From the NCBI RefSeq assembly GCF_024171725.1, contig NZ_JAMTCG010000003.1, forward strand, positions 1 to 64,000: a DNA stretch of 64,000 nt, in the 5' to 3' direction. Positions within the stretch are counted from its first letter, which is position 1. Each line of letters starts with the position of its first letter. Below, in pieces: positions 54,422 to 63,364 of the stretch. The position numbers were made by a program, and so were the translations under genes. Under the pieces are notes generated by a model. That model was not told the DNA's origin. It saw only the letters and a list, made by a program, of their open reading frames with translations, and ran no database searches. The DNA is from Williamsia serinedens. GTDB taxonomy: Bacteria > Actinomycetota > Actinomycetes > Mycobacteriales > Mycobacteriaceae.

Positions 54422-55802
54422 CCGAGCCGGTCAAGGACGGATAGACCGAGAAGGTCTGGGCCAGGTCGTTGACGGGCAGCTTGTTCTGCACGGCGAGCGC
54501 GATGGGGAGGATCAGCTCGGAGGCGTTCGGCGCGACCACCACCCCACCGATGACGACACCGGTCGCCGGGCGGCAGAAGATCTTCACGAAGCCGCGACGC
54601 AGTCCGCTCATCTTCGCGCGGGGGTTGGTGGCCAGCGGCAACATCACCGTGCGGGCGGGGTACTCGCCGTCGTCGATGGCCTGCTGGCTCACGCCGACGG
54701 TCGCGATCTCCGGGCGGGTGAAGATGGCCGAGGCGACGGTCTTGAGCTTGATCGGTGCGACACCCTCGCCGAGCGAGTGGTACATCGCGATGCGGCCCTG
54801 CATGGCCGCGACCGACGCGAGCGGGAGCAGGCCCGTGCAGTCGCCGGCGGCGTACACGCCCGGTGCCGACGTCCGCGACACACGGTCGACGGCGATGTAC
54901 CCGCCCGGCGACAACTCGATGCCCACCTTGTCCAGGCCGAGGTGGCCGGTGTTCGGGACCGACCCGACCGTCATCAGGGCGTGTGACCCCGAGACGACAC
55001 GACCGTCGGAGAGGTGCACCTCGATGCCGTCGCCGACCCGCTTCACCTCGTCGGCACGGGCGTGCTTGACGAGTTCGACACCACGCTCGGCCAGCACCTC
55101 CTCCAGCACCAGGGCGGCGTCCTCGTCCTCGCCGGGCAGGACCCGGTCACGGCTGGAGACGAGAGTCACCTTCACACCGAGCTCGGTGTAGGCGTGGACG
55201 AACTCCGCGCCCGTGACACCGGACCCGACGACGACGAGGTGATCGGGCAGGTCGTCGAGGTCGTAGAGCTGGCGCCAGGTGAGGATGCGTTCCCCGTCCG
55301 GCTGCGCCGACGGCAGCACGCGCGGCGAGGCGCCGGTCGCGATGAGCACGACATCGGCGGTGAGGGTGTCCTCGGGGGCGTCGGCGACGGGCTGCCCGTC
55401 GGCGTCGGTCGGGGTCACGATCACGCTGTGCGTCGACAGCCCCGGCTCGGCGTCGGCGAGCCGGCCACGGCCGGCGACGATGGAGACACCCTCGCTGACC
55501 AGTCGCGACCGGATGTCGGCGGACTGGGCGAAGGCGAGATCACGGACGCGCTGGTGGATCTGCGGCAACGACACGAGCGCGTCGTCGTGGGAGAGGTTGA
55601 TGCCGAGGTCGACAGCCCGGCGCACCTCGGTGCGGATGCCGGTGGAGGCGATGAAGGTCTTCGACGGGACGCAGTCCCAGAGCACACACGCACCGCCCAC
55701 ACCGTCCGCGTCGACGACGGTCACATCCGCCCCGTAGGCGGCTCCGGCGAGGGCCGCTTCGTACCCGGCGGGTCCGCCTCCGATGATCACGATCCTCGTC
55801 AC
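54375..55802 (-). CDS. lpdA: LpdA-like NAD(P)H quinone reductase / flavoprotein disulfide reductase
   Basis: 475 residues with the two-dinucleotide-binding layout of pyridine nucleotide-disulfide reductases: IVIIGGGPAGYEAALA, GGACVLWDCVPSKT with the CxxxxC pair, LVVVGSGVTGAEFVHAY for NAD(P) and GVYAAGDCTGLLPLASVAAMQGR. The C-terminal His-Glu pair needed by true lipoamide dehydrogenases is absent (VYPSLTGSVTEAA), as in mycobacterial LpdA, which acts as a quinone reductase. GTG 55802 follows GGTGAGG. Next to glpD in mycobacteria; here an aminotransferase lies between them. Confidence 0.93.
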   Translation of the reverse strand: MTRIVIIGGGPAGYEAALAGAAYGADVTVVDADGVGGACVLWDCVPSKTFIASTGIRTEVRRAVDLGINLSHDDALVSLPQIHQRVRDLAFAQSADIRSRLVSEGVSIVAGRGRLADAEPGLSTHSVIVTPTDADGQPVADAPEDTLTADVVLIATGASPRVLPSAQPDGERILTWRQLYDLDDLPDHLVVVGSGVTGAEFVHAYTELGVKVTLVSSRDRVLPGEDEDAALVLEEVLAERGVELVKHARADEVKRVGDGIEVHLSDGRVVSGSHALMTVGSVPNTGHLGLDKVGIELSPGGYIAVDRVSRTSAPGVYAAGDCTGLLPLASVAAMQGRIAMYHSLGEGVAPIKLKTVASAIFTRPEIATVGVSQQAIDDGEYPARTVMLPLATNPRAKMSGLRRGFVKIFCRPATGVVIGGVVVAPNASELILPIALAVQNKLPVNDLAQTFSVYPSLTGSVTEAARQLIRHDDLD

Positions 55803-55864
55803 GCGTACCTCACCGTCACCTGTGATCCACTCCGTCCTCGCACACCCCGGGTTGCCCCCGTCGT

Positions 55865-55882
55865 GATCGAAACTAGTCGATC
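55865..55882. promoter_or_regulatory. Palindrome in the lpdA/cyclotransferase divergent promoter
   Basis: GATCGAAACTAGTCGATC has perfect six-base arms GATCGA/TCGATC. On the minus strand TAGTTT inside it could be the lpdA -10. On the plus side TAGGCT (55932-55937) lies six bases before the GTG of the next gene, implying a leaderless transcript. Confidence 0.35.
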
Positions 55883-55943
55883 CGGACTCCTGCCGCCCAC
55901 CACCGGAGTTCCCCGACCGCCGACGACCATCTAGGCTCACGCC

Positions 55944-56429
55944 GTGCCGATCTACGCCGCCTACGGGTCGAACATGCACCCGGACCAGATGTCGGAGCGG
56001 GCACCGCACTCCCCGATGGCCGGCACCGGCTGGCTGTCCGGATGGCGGTTGACCTTCGGCGGCGGCGACATCGGCTGGGAGGGCGCGCTCGCCACCGTCA
56101 CCGAGGACCGGTCGGACCCCGACGCCAAGGTGTTCGTCGTCCTCTACGACGTCACCGAGGAGGACGAGTCGTCGCTCGACTCCTGGGAGGGGTCCGAACT
56201 CGGTATCCACCGCAAGATCCGCGCCCGCGTCGACACCGACGACGGCCCGGTGCTGGCGTGGCTGTACGTGCTCGACGCGTTCGAGGGCGGGCTCCCGTCG
56301 GCGAGGTACCTCGGCGTGATGGCCGAGGCCGCCGAGATCGCCGGTGCGCCGGCGGAGTACGTCCACGCACTGCGGGTGCGGGACGCCCGCAACGTCGGCC
56401 CCGGACCGGGCGCCGAACCGGATCTCTAG
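55944..56429 (+). CDS. Gamma-glutamylcyclotransferase-like protein
   Basis: 161 residues, GGCT-fold. IYAAYGSNMHPDQM is the substrate-binding N-terminal motif and YDVTEEDESSLDSWEG carries the catalytic-region acidic residue. YVLDAFEGGLPSARYLGVM ends the fold. Enzymes of this family cyclise gamma-glutamyl or related amides; many actinobacterial members are uncharacterised. The homolog between lpdA and amiA1 in M. tuberculosis is Rv3304, from memory. Confidence 0.84.
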   Translation: MPIYAAYGSNMHPDQMSERAPHSPMAGTGWLSGWRLTFGGGDIGWEGALATVTEDRSDPDAKVFVVLYDVTEEDESSLDSWEGSELGIHRKIRARVDTDDGPVLAWLYVLDAFEGGLPSARYLGVMAEAAEIAGAPAEYVHALRVRDARNVGPGPGAEPDL

Positions 56430-56475
56430 GAGCGCGGTCGGCGGCTGCCGGTCACCGCGACCACGTCCGGTGCGC

Positions 56476-57660
56476 TCAGGACCCGAGCACGACCCCGGCG
56501 AGCGTCGCGACACCGACGTCGAGCGCACGCTCGTCGAGGTCGAAGTTGGGCTGATGCAGGTCGACCGGATCGCCCTCACCGTTCCAGACGCCCAGGCGCG
56601 CCATCGCACCGGGCACGTGCTCGAGGTACCACGAGAAGTCCTCGCCCCCGCCGGACTGCGGTGTGTCGGTGGCGGTCCCCGGCGCGTACGCCTCCGCGCT
56701 GCGACGGATCATGTCGGTCGCGATCGGGTCGTTGACGACCGGCGGCACCCCACGGCGGTAGTGCAGCTCGTGCGCCACACCGAGCGGGCGCAGCAGTCCC
56801 TCGACGGCGTCGGCGACCAACGGCTCGAGCAGTGCCCAGGTGGCGTGGTCACCGGTGCGGACGGTGCCGCGCAGACGGCCCTCCTGCGGGATGGCGTTGG
56901 GCGCGTTGCCAGCATGCGCGGCGCCCCACACCATGACGGTGCCGGTGCGGGGGTCGACGCGACGCGAGAGGACCGCGGGCAACCCGGTGATGACCGTGCC
57001 CATCGCGTGCACGAGGTCACCGGTGAGGTGCGGTCGCGACGTGTGGCCGCCCGGCGAGTGCAGGACGACCTCGATGTGGTCGGCGGCCGAGGTGATCGCA
57101 CCCTCGCGCAGACCCACCCGCCCGACGACGAGCTTGGGGTCGCAGTGCAGTGCGAAGATCCGCGAGATCCCCTGTGTGACACCGGCGTCGACGGCATCGA
57201 GCGCGCCGCCCGGCATCACCTCCTCGGCCGCCTGGAACAGCAGTCGCACCCCGGTCGGCAGATCCTTGACCTCGGCCAAGACGGCGGCGACGGCCATGAG
57301 GACCGCGGTGTGCGCATCGTGACCGCAGGAGTGCGACACACCGTCGATCGTGGACGCGAACGGCAGTCCGGTGCGTTCGGCGACGGGCAGCGCGTCCATG
57401 TCGGCGCGCAGCGCGATCCGCGGTTCCGACGGGCCCAGGTCGCACACCACCCCGGTTCCCAGCGGCAGCCGCTGCGGGTCGAGTCCGAGGGAGCGCAGGT
57501 GGGTGAGCACGATGTCGGTCGTGCGGTGCTCCTGCCGGGACAGTTCGGGGTGGGCGTGCAGGTCGCGACGCCAGCCGATCATCGTGTCCCGGTGGACCGC
57601 GAGCCACCGGGTGGCGGCATCCGCGCCGGCGGGACCCGTCCCGGGCGCGGGAATCGTCAT
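56476..57660 (-). CDS. amiA1: M20-family amidohydrolase (AmiA1-like)
   Basis: 394 residues, zinc peptidase/amidohydrolase of the IAA-amino-acid hydrolase type. WRRDLHAHPELSRQEH, ALRADMDALPV, SHSCGHDAHTA and FQAAEEVMPGGALDAV are the metal and catalytic motifs; GGGEDFSWY supplies the last zinc-site Glu. Such enzymes split N-acyl amino acids or hippurate-like substrates. ATG 57660 overlaps the hydratase stop (ATGA). In M. tuberculosis two such genes, amiA1 and amiB1, stand here; only one is present. Confidence 0.9.
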   Translation of the reverse strand: MTIPAPGTGPAGADAATRWLAVHRDTMIGWRRDLHAHPELSRQEHRTTDIVLTHLRSLGLDPQRLPLGTGVVCDLGPSEPRIALRADMDALPVAERTGLPFASTIDGVSHSCGHDAHTAVLMAVAAVLAEVKDLPTGVRLLFQAAEEVMPGGALDAVDAGVTQGISRIFALHCDPKLVVGRVGLREGAITSAADHIEVVLHSPGGHTSRPHLTGDLVHAMGTVITGLPAVLSRRVDPRTGTVMVWGAAHAGNAPNAIPQEGRLRGTVRTGDHATWALLEPLVADAVEGLLRPLGVAHELHYRRGVPPVVNDPIATDMIRRSAEAYAPGTATDTPQSGGGEDFSWYLEHVPGAMARLGVWNGEGDPVDLHQPNFDLDERALDVGVATLAGVVLGS

Positions 57661-58343
57661 CGTGCGGCGGTCGGCGCGAGGTCGGCGAGGACCGCGCGAC
57701 GCATCGTGCGCTTGACGCTCGCCAGGTTCGCACCGGCGACGCCGGCACGTGCCTGGGCGATCTCGCGGGCCCGCGGCAGGAGGTCGTCGACGGCCACGGC
57801 CTCCTCCACGATCCCGGCGGTGGCGGCCTCGTCGCCGCCGTACCGGCGGCTCGTGGTCATCGCCTCGGTGCGGGTGCTCTCGGGGAGCCGCTCGGCCAGC
57901 AGTGACGCCATGCCGTCGGGGAACGGCATCCCCAGCGCGACCTCGGGCAGCGACCAGAACCCCCGTTCGGTGCGCATGACGCGGTGGTCGGCGCAGAGCG
58001 CCAGCATGGCGCCCGCCCCGAAGGCGTGACCGTTCACCGCGGCGACCGTCGCGACCGGGAGCGTCAGCACCCGGGCGTAGATCGCGTGCACACGGTCGAT
58101 GTAGGTGTCCTGGTTCGCCGGGTCGGCCAGCTCCGCGATCTCCAGGCCGTTGCTGAAGAACTTGCCCGTCGCGGTGATCACCAGGGCGCCGGTCGCCTGT
58201 GCCTCGACCTCATCGAGGGCGGTCTCGAGCGCGGTGAGCCACGCCGTCGCGAAACGGTTCTCGGGGTTGTCGGGGTCGAGGTCGTGGCCCTGCGTCCCCA
58301 GGTACAGCTCCCAGACGTCTCCGGAGCGGGTCAGATACGGCAT
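57657..58343 (-). CDS. Enoyl-CoA hydratase/isomerase family protein
   Basis: 228 residues, crotonase fold. ATGKFFSNGLEIAEL is the first oxyanion segment, VAAVNGHAFGAGAMLALCADHRVM the second, and SLPEVALGMPFPDGM holds the position of the catalytic Glu. ATG 58343 (MPYLTRSGDVWEL) is chosen over a start ten codons upstream because the family begins there. Co-translated with the amidohydrolase. It may be an isomerase rather than a hydratase; the substrate is unknown. Confidence 0.88.
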   Translation of the reverse strand: MPYLTRSGDVWELYLGTQGHDLDPDNPENRFATAWLTALETALDEVEAQATGALVITATGKFFSNGLEIAELADPANQDTYIDRVHAIYARVLTLPVATVAAVNGHAFGAGAMLALCADHRVMRTERGFWSLPEVALGMPFPDGMASLLAERLPESTRTEAMTTSRRYGGDEAATAGIVEEAVAVDDLLPRAREIAQARAGVAGANLASVKRTMRRAVLADLAPTAAR

Positions 58344-58384
58344 CGCATGACCATATCGCGGGGCACGCCCCACCCGACTGCGCC

Positions 58385-58426
58385 GTCGATCCCGCCCGGC
58401 CCGTCGTCGATCCCGCCCGGCCCGCC
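58385..58426 (+). repeat. Tandem 21-nt repeat upstream of deoD
   Basis: Two adjacent copies of GTCGATCCCGCCCGGCCCG (58385-58405 and 58406-58426, differing at one base in 21) lie just upstream of the -10-like TACGCT (58441-58446) of the purine phosphorylase, whose ATG follows six bases later. Could be an activator or repressor site; otherwise a local duplication. Confidence 0.55.
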
Positions 58427-58452
58427 GGGGGCCCCGGTTCTACGCTCGACGC

Positions 58453-59277
58453 ATGAGCACCCCTCCGTCCGAGGTCGATCCTGTCGACGATCCCGACGCG
58501 GCCGCGAGCGCGGCGGCTGCCGTGCTCGCCGAGCGGCTGGGGTCGGCCGCCCACGACGTGGCGGTGGTGCTCGGGTCGGGATGGTCGCCCGCCGCGGAGA
58601 ACATCGGCGGGACGCGGGCCACCGTCCCGATGGCCGATGTCCCGGGGTTCACCCGCCCGCGGGCGGCCGGTCACGCGGGCACCGTGCACTCCGTCGACGT
58701 GGGCGGTCGGCGGGTGCTCGTCCTGCTCGGACGAACCCATGCCTACGAGGGACATCCCCTCGAGCGCGTCGTCCACGGCGTGCGCACCGCCGCGGCGGCC
58801 GGCGTCCACACGATCGTGCTCACCAACGCGGCCGGCGGCATCCGCGGCGACATGGCGGTCGGCCAGCCCGTCCTCATCTCCGACCACCTGAACCTCACCG
58901 GACGGTCACCGCTGCGGGGTGCCCAGTTCGTCGACATGGTCGACGCCTACTCCCCGCGCCTGCGCGAGGTCGCCCGGGGAGTCGATCCGTCCCTGGCCGA
59001 CGGGGTGTACGCGGGGCTGCCCGGGCCGCACTACGAGACGCCGGCCGAGATCCGGATGCTGGCGACCCTGGGTGCCGACCTGGTCGGCATGTCGACGGTG
59101 CACGAGACCATCGCGGCCCGCGCCGCCGGGCTCGACGTCCTCGGCATCTCGCTCGTCACGAACCTCGCCGCGGGGATCACCGGCGCCCCACTCGATCACA
59201 CCGAGGTGTTGCAGGCCGGGCAGGCCTCCGCGCCCGCTCTGGGCGCACTGCTGGGTCGCGTCGTCGAGGCACTGTGA
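58453..59277 (+). CDS. deoD: Purine nucleoside phosphorylase
   Basis: 274 residues, trimeric class II type. VVLGSGWSP near residue 38 binds phosphate, [12 protein letters not shown] and [13 protein letters not shown] follow, and TNAAGGI is the purine site, with [20 protein letters not shown] and [13 protein letters not shown] at the ribose/phosphate sites. LVTNLAAG ends the core. It salvages purine nucleosides by phosphorolysis. ATG 58453 lies six bases after TACGCT, so the message is probably leaderless. Its stop overlaps pmmB (GTGA), which uses the pentose phosphate branch of the same pathway. Confidence 0.95.
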   Translation: MSTPPSEVDPVDDPDAAASAAAAVLAERLGSAAHDVAVVLGSGWSPAAENIGGTRATVPMADVPGFTRPRAAGHAGTVHSVDVGGRRVLVLLGRTHAYEGHPLERVVHGVRTAAAAGVHTIVLTNAAGGIRGDMAVGQPVLISDHLNLTGRSPLRGAQFVDMVDAYSPRLREVARGVDPSLADGVYAGLPGPHYETPAEIRMLATLGADLVGMSTVHETIAARAAGLDVLGISLVTNLAAGITGAPLDHTEVLQAGQASAPALGALLGRVVEAL

Positions 59278-60983
59278 CCGACGGGACCGACCTGCCCGAC
59301 GGCGGTTCTGTCGTCGACGCGGTGCACGCCTGGCTCGTCGCCGACCCCGACCCGGCGACGCGGGCCGAGCTCATCGCGCTGGACGACGATCAGGTGGCCG
59401 AACGGTTCTCGGGTCCCCTGCGATTCGGCACGGCGGGACTGCGGGGCCCGGTGCGGGCCGGGCCGTCGGGGATGAACCGACTGGTGGTCCGTCAAGCGAC
59501 GGAGGCGCTGGCCACCTGGCTCCGGCAGCATCCCGGCGAGACCGAGACCGTGGTGATCGGTCGCGATGCCCGTCACGGCTCCGACGCGTTCGCCGCCGAG
59601 GCCGCCTCCGTGATGCGCCGGCGCGGGTTCGACGTCGTCGCCCTCCCCGACCCGACGCCGACACCCGTTCTCGCGCATGCGACCCGGGCGCTCCACGCGG
59701 CCGCCGGGATCATGATCACCGCCTCGCACAACCCGCCGGCCGACAACGGCTACAAGGTGTACCTCGGCGGCGACGACCGCGCGCGCGGTGCGCAACTGAT
59801 CCCGCCGGCCGACGCCGAGATCGAGGCGGTGATGGACGCGCCACCCGCCGGCGCACCCGACGACGACACTCCGTCGACCACCCCGACCCCGACCAGGGAT
59901 CCCCGCGGCGACGAGGCCGTCGACCGCTACCTCGCGCGCATCGTCGAGCGGTTCGGCGCCGGTCCCCGCCCGGTCCGCGTGGCACTGACCGCGATGCACG
60001 GGGTCGGCGGCGCGCCAGCCGTGGCCGCCCTGCGCGGCGCAGGCATCACCGACGTCGGCGTCGTCGAGGAGCAGTTCGCCCCCGACGCGGACTTCCCCAC
60101 CGTCGCGTTCCCCAACCCGGAGGAGCCCGGTGCCGCGGACATGCTGCTCGACCTCGCCCGTCGCACCGAGGCCGACGTCGCGATCGCGCTCGACCCGGAC
60201 GCCGACCGCTGCGCCGTGGGCACGGAGATCGACGGCACCTGGCGGATGCTCACCGGCGACGAGACCGGCGCGCTCCTGGCCGATCACCTGCTGTCGCACA
60301 CCGCATCCGACGCCGTGGCGTCGCCCCTGGTCGCCACGACCATCGTGTCCGGGTCACTCGTCGAACGTGTCTGCGAGCACCACGGGGCGCGGTTCGCCCG
60401 AACACTCACGGGCTTCAAGTGGCTCGTCCGGGCCGGTGACGGGCTCGTGTACGCCTACGAGGAGGCCATCGGTCACTGCGTCGACCCGGATGCCGTCCGG
60501 GACAAGGACGGCATCGCCACCGCCGTCGCCGTCGTCGACCTCGTGGCCGCCCGGACATCGGCCGACACCCCGGCACGCCAGGTGCTCTCGCGCGCCTCGG
60601 ACGACCTGGCCGCGCGTCACGGCGTCCACGTCACCGGCCAGGTGTCCCACCGGACCGACGACCTCGCCGAGATCACCGCGGTGATGACGCGCCTGCGCTC
60701 TGCATCGCCGACCGCCCTGCTGGACACCCCCGCCACGGTCGACGACCACGCGACCCGCGACGACGGCCTGCACACCGACGCCGTCGCGATCACCGCACGC
60801 GACGACGGCCGGCGCCTGCGGATCATCGTCCGACCGTCCGGGACGGAACCGAAGATCAAGGCCTACCTCGAGGTCGCGCTCCCGCCCGATCCCGACGTCG
60901 CCGGTTCCCGGTCACGTGCCGCCGACCTCATGGCACGCCTGCGCACCACCGCCACCGAGCTGCTCACGGGAGCACCGTCGTGA
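59274..60983 (+). CDS. pmmB: Phosphopentomutase/phosphomannomutase family protein PmmB
   Basis: 569 residues, alpha-D-phosphohexomutase superfamily. [11 protein letters not shown] opens domain 1, [16 protein letters not shown] carries the phosphoserine, [10 protein letters not shown] binds Mg, TGFKWL and EEAIGH contact the sugar, and [10 protein letters not shown] is the phosphate-binding loop. It sits in an operon after deoD, so conversion of ribose-1-phosphate to ribose-5-phosphate is as likely as a phosphohexomutase role. GTG 59274 overlaps the deoD stop. Confidence 0.93.
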   Translation: MTDGTDLPDGGSVVDAVHAWLVADPDPATRAELIALDDDQVAERFSGPLRFGTAGLRGPVRAGPSGMNRLVVRQATEALATWLRQHPGETETVVIGRDARHGSDAFAAEAASVMRRRGFDVVALPDPTPTPVLAHATRALHAAAGIMITASHNPPADNGYKVYLGGDDRARGAQLIPPADAEIEAVMDAPPAGAPDDDTPSTTPTPTRDPRGDEAVDRYLARIVERFGAGPRPVRVALTAMHGVGGAPAVAALRGAGITDVGVVEEQFAPDADFPTVAFPNPEEPGAADMLLDLARRTEADVAIALDPDADRCAVGTEIDGTWRMLTGDETGALLADHLLSHTASDAVASPLVATTIVSGSLVERVCEHHGARFARTLTGFKWLVRAGDGLVYAYEEAIGHCVDPDAVRDKDGIATAVAVVDLVAARTSADTPARQVLSRASDDLAARHGVHVTGQVSHRTDDLAEITAVMTRLRSASPTALLDTPATVDDHATRDDGLHTDAVAITARDDGRRLRIIVRPSGTEPKIKAYLEVALPPDPDVAGSRSRAADLMARLRTTATELLTGAPS

Positions 60984-61789
60984 CCGCCACCGCTGCACCC
61001 GTCGTCGCCACCGACGGCGTCGACGTCATCCGAGGTGGCCGGCATCTGCTGTCCGACATCACCGTTCGCGTCCATCCGGGTGAGCACTGGGCCTTGCTCG
61101 GTCCGAACGGGGCCGGCAAGTCGACGCTGCTGCACATCCTGGGCGCATTCGGCCACCCCACCCACGGCACGGTCGACGTGCTCGGCGCCCGGCTCGGTCG
61201 CGTCGACATGCGTGCTCTGCGCACCCACATCGGTCACGTCGACCCGCGCCACCGTCTCGACCTCCCGTCCAGCGCCCACGACGTGGTCCTGACCGGCCTG
61301 ACCAACACGCCCGAGCTCGACCGCCGGCGCACCTACACCGCGGCCGAGCACCGTCGCGCCGACGACCTCCTCGACGTCCTCGGCATGGCGTCACGCCGCG
61401 ACCTGCCGTGGACCACCATGAGCCAGGGTGAACGGGGCCGGACCCTCGTCGCCCGTGCGCTGATCGGGTCGCCGTCGCTGGTCCTGCTCGACGAACCCGC
61501 CACCGGCCTGGACCTCGCGGCGCGCGAACAACTCCTACTCGGGATCGACGACCTCCGCGCGCAGGTCCCGGATCTCGCGAGCATCATGGTCACCCACCAC
61601 CTCGAGGACCTGCCCACCAGCACGTCGCACGCGCTGCTGCTGGCCGACGGGCGGTCGGTCGCACAGGGACCCGTCGACGAGGCGTTGACGTCGGAGACGG
61701 TGAGCGCGTGCTTCGATCATCCGGTCCAGCTCGACCGCGTCCGCGGGCGCTGGTCGGCGACGACCCGACGGGAACCCGTCAGGAGCTGA
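60980..61789 (+). CDS. Stand-alone ABC transporter ATP-binding protein
   Basis: 269 residues. Walker A GPNGAGKST near residue 40, SQGERGR (a variant of the LSGGQ signature), LVLLDEPATGLD and MVTHHLEDLP with the switch His. It resembles the single-domain ModF/YlmA-type ATPases that have no membrane partner nearby, and none is seen here. The GTG overlaps the pmmB stop. Its 3' end overlaps the convergent Nudix gene by 11 bp. A role in regulation or a distant transporter is possible. Confidence 0.87.
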   Translation: MTATAAPVVATDGVDVIRGGRHLLSDITVRVHPGEHWALLGPNGAGKSTLLHILGAFGHPTHGTVDVLGARLGRVDMRALRTHIGHVDPRHRLDLPSSAHDVVLTGLTNTPELDRRRTYTAAEHRRADDLLDVLGMASRRDLPWTTMSQGERGRTLVARALIGSPSLVLLDEPATGLDLAAREQLLLGIDDLRAQVPDLASIMVTHHLEDLPTSTSHALLLADGRSVAQGPVDEALTSETVSACFDHPVQLDRVRGRWSATTRREPVRS

Positions 61790-62270
61790 CCAGCTCGCCG
61801 TCGCGGAGCACCACCGACCGGACGGCGGGACCGGACTCGAACAGCATCGGCACCAGCGGCAGCGGCTCGAACCCGCTGTGCGACAGCTCGTCTCGCGTCC
61901 GCCAGCGGAACGTGTGGTCCACACCCCACCCGCGGGCGTCGTCCAGGTCCAGATCGGCACCGTCGACGTCGAAGCAGAAGACGATCTCGTGCATGTCCGC
62001 ACCGGCCGTCGCGACGAAGTTCTCGACCATCAGGTGCAACGGGCCGATCGGGAGCGGAACACCGATCTCCTCCATCAGCTCGCGCTCGCAGGCGTGGAAC
62101 GCGCTCTCCGCCGACCGGACGCGACCGCCCGGCAGGAACTCCGGCGAGAGCGAGCCGTGCGCCAGGGTAAGCAGCGCGTCACCGGAGCGGACGACCGCGG
62201 CCGACCGGACGCGGAACACCCCGTCCCCGATGACGGGGGTGTCCGGGACATGGTCGGCGGCGTCGGTCAT
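61779..62270 (-). CDS. Nudix hydrolase
   Basis: 163 residues. A complete Nudix box runs from GRVRSAE through RELMEEIGV (Gx5Ex7REUxEExGU), about residues 49-71, which binds Mg and hydrolyses nucleoside-diphosphate-linked compounds. Earlier [16 protein letters not shown] and later RTRDEL complete the fold. ATG 62270 overlaps the upp stop (ATGA), so it is co-translated with upp; a link to nucleotide clean-up is plausible but the substrate is unknown. Confidence 0.91.
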   Translation of the reverse strand: MTDAADHVPDTPVIGDGVFRVRSAAVVRSGDALLTLAHGSLSPEFLPGGRVRSAESAFHACERELMEEIGVPLPIGPLHLMVENFVATAGADMHEIVFCFDVDGADLDLDDARGWGVDHTFRWRTRDELSHSGFEPLPLVPMLFESGPAVRSVVLRDGELVSS

Positions 62271-62935
62271 CGGGGCCCGAACTGACGATCGCCGGCGTCC
62301 CCGAGACCCGGGACGATGTAGGCGTTCTCGTCCAGGCCGTCGTCGACGGCTGCCGTGACCAGACGCACCGGCGGGCTGCACGTCGCCAGCGCCGCGATGC
62401 CCTCCGGTGCGGCCACCACGCACACCGCGGTGACGTCGACCGCGCCGCGGCCGGCGAGGAGCCCGATGGTGTGCACCATCGACCCGCCGGTCGCGAGCAT
62501 GGGGTCGAGCACGAAGACGGGTGTCCGTGACAGGTCGGTGGGCAGGGACTCCAGGTACGGCACGGGCTCGTGGGTCTCCTCGTCGCGGGCGATGCCGACG
62601 AAACCCACGTTCGACTCGGGGATCATCGCGTGCGCCTGCTCCACCATCCCCAGGCCCGCGCGCAGCACCGGCACCAGCAGTGGCGGCGTCGCCAGCCTCG
62701 ATCCCGTCGTCGTGACGAGCGGCGTCTCGATGCCGACCGGGTCCTCCGCCGCACCGCACAGGGCCTCGTAGATCAGCATCTGGGTGAGGTCGGCGAGAGC
62801 CCCACGGAAGGCGGCGTTGTCGGTCCGGCGATCCCGCAGCGTGGTCAGTCGCGCGTGCGCCAACGGATGGTCGACGACGATCACCGCATCCGACGTGTGA
62901 GGGTCGGTCGCCGCCGGGGTCGCGTCTGCGTCCAT
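62267..62935 (-). CDS. upp: Uracil phosphoribosyltransferase
   Basis: 222 residues; makes UMP from uracil and [27 protein letters not shown] is the typical start, [14 protein letters not shown] contacts PRPP, and [15 protein letters not shown] is the PRPP loop; [11 protein letters not shown] closes the uracil site. ATG 62935 is six bases after a -10-like TACGAT on the minus strand (62947-62942), implying a leaderless transcript. First gene of an operon with the Nudix gene. Confidence 0.95.
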   Translation of the reverse strand: MDADATPAATDPHTSDAVIVVDHPLAHARLTTLRDRRTDNAAFRGALADLTQMLIYEALCGAAEDPVGIETPLVTTTGSRLATPPLLVPVLRAGLGMVEQAHAMIPESNVGFVGIARDEETHEPVPYLESLPTDLSRTPVFVLDPMLATGGSMVHTIGLLAGRGAVDVTAVCVVAAPEGIAALATCSPPVRLVTAAVDDGLDENAYIVPGLGDAGDRQFGPR

Positions 62936-63040
62936 CGGTGCATCGTAGGTCCGTCCGGTCCTGCGCACCGAACCCGCGCCGCGGGCGGGCTGGTCGATCG
63001 CGAGGGGAACCGGGCGACGGTGCCGCGCGTCCAATCGAGC

Positions 63041-63364
63041 ATGGACAGCACCCCGCTCTCGGTCCGCAGCGCCCCGCTCGCCGACCTCTCCGCCGGTCTC
63101 GACGACACCGGTGCGACCCTCGCCGCGACCCCCGCCGTCACGGCACTCGGCGCGGCCGACTCAACCTCCCTCGCCCTCGGCCTGATCGCCGGCGACCTCG
63201 TCGCCGTGCTCCTCCGCCTCGCCGTGGAGAACCACCGCGCGACCGCCGACGCGGGCGCCGCGCTCCGACGGATCGCCGAGGCCACGGCGACCTCGGCGAG
63301 GGCGTACCGGGCCACCGACGACGACGCCGCCGGCCGTCTCCGCGACGTCGGTACCGCGGCATGA
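63041..63364 (+). CDS. Small helical protein, possible ESX-type partner
   Basis: 107 residues, Ala/Leu/Thr-rich and predicted mostly helical ([65 protein letters not shown]). No signal peptide. Its stop overlaps the start of the next gene (ATGA), a pairing common for type VII secretion partners. It resembles small ESX-linked proteins by composition and context only; the call is tentative. Confidence 0.55.
   Translation: MDSTPLSVRSAPLADLSAGLDDTGATLAATPAVTALGAADSTSLALGLIAGDLVAVLLRLAVENHRATADAGAALRRIAEATATSARAYRATDDDAAGRLRDVGTAA

Noticed and set aside
57984-59273. 430-codon N-terminal extension of the pmmB frame through deoD and the repeat region
   Set aside because: deoD is complete in another frame; pmmB begins at the GTG overlapping the deoD stop and then matches mutase family length.
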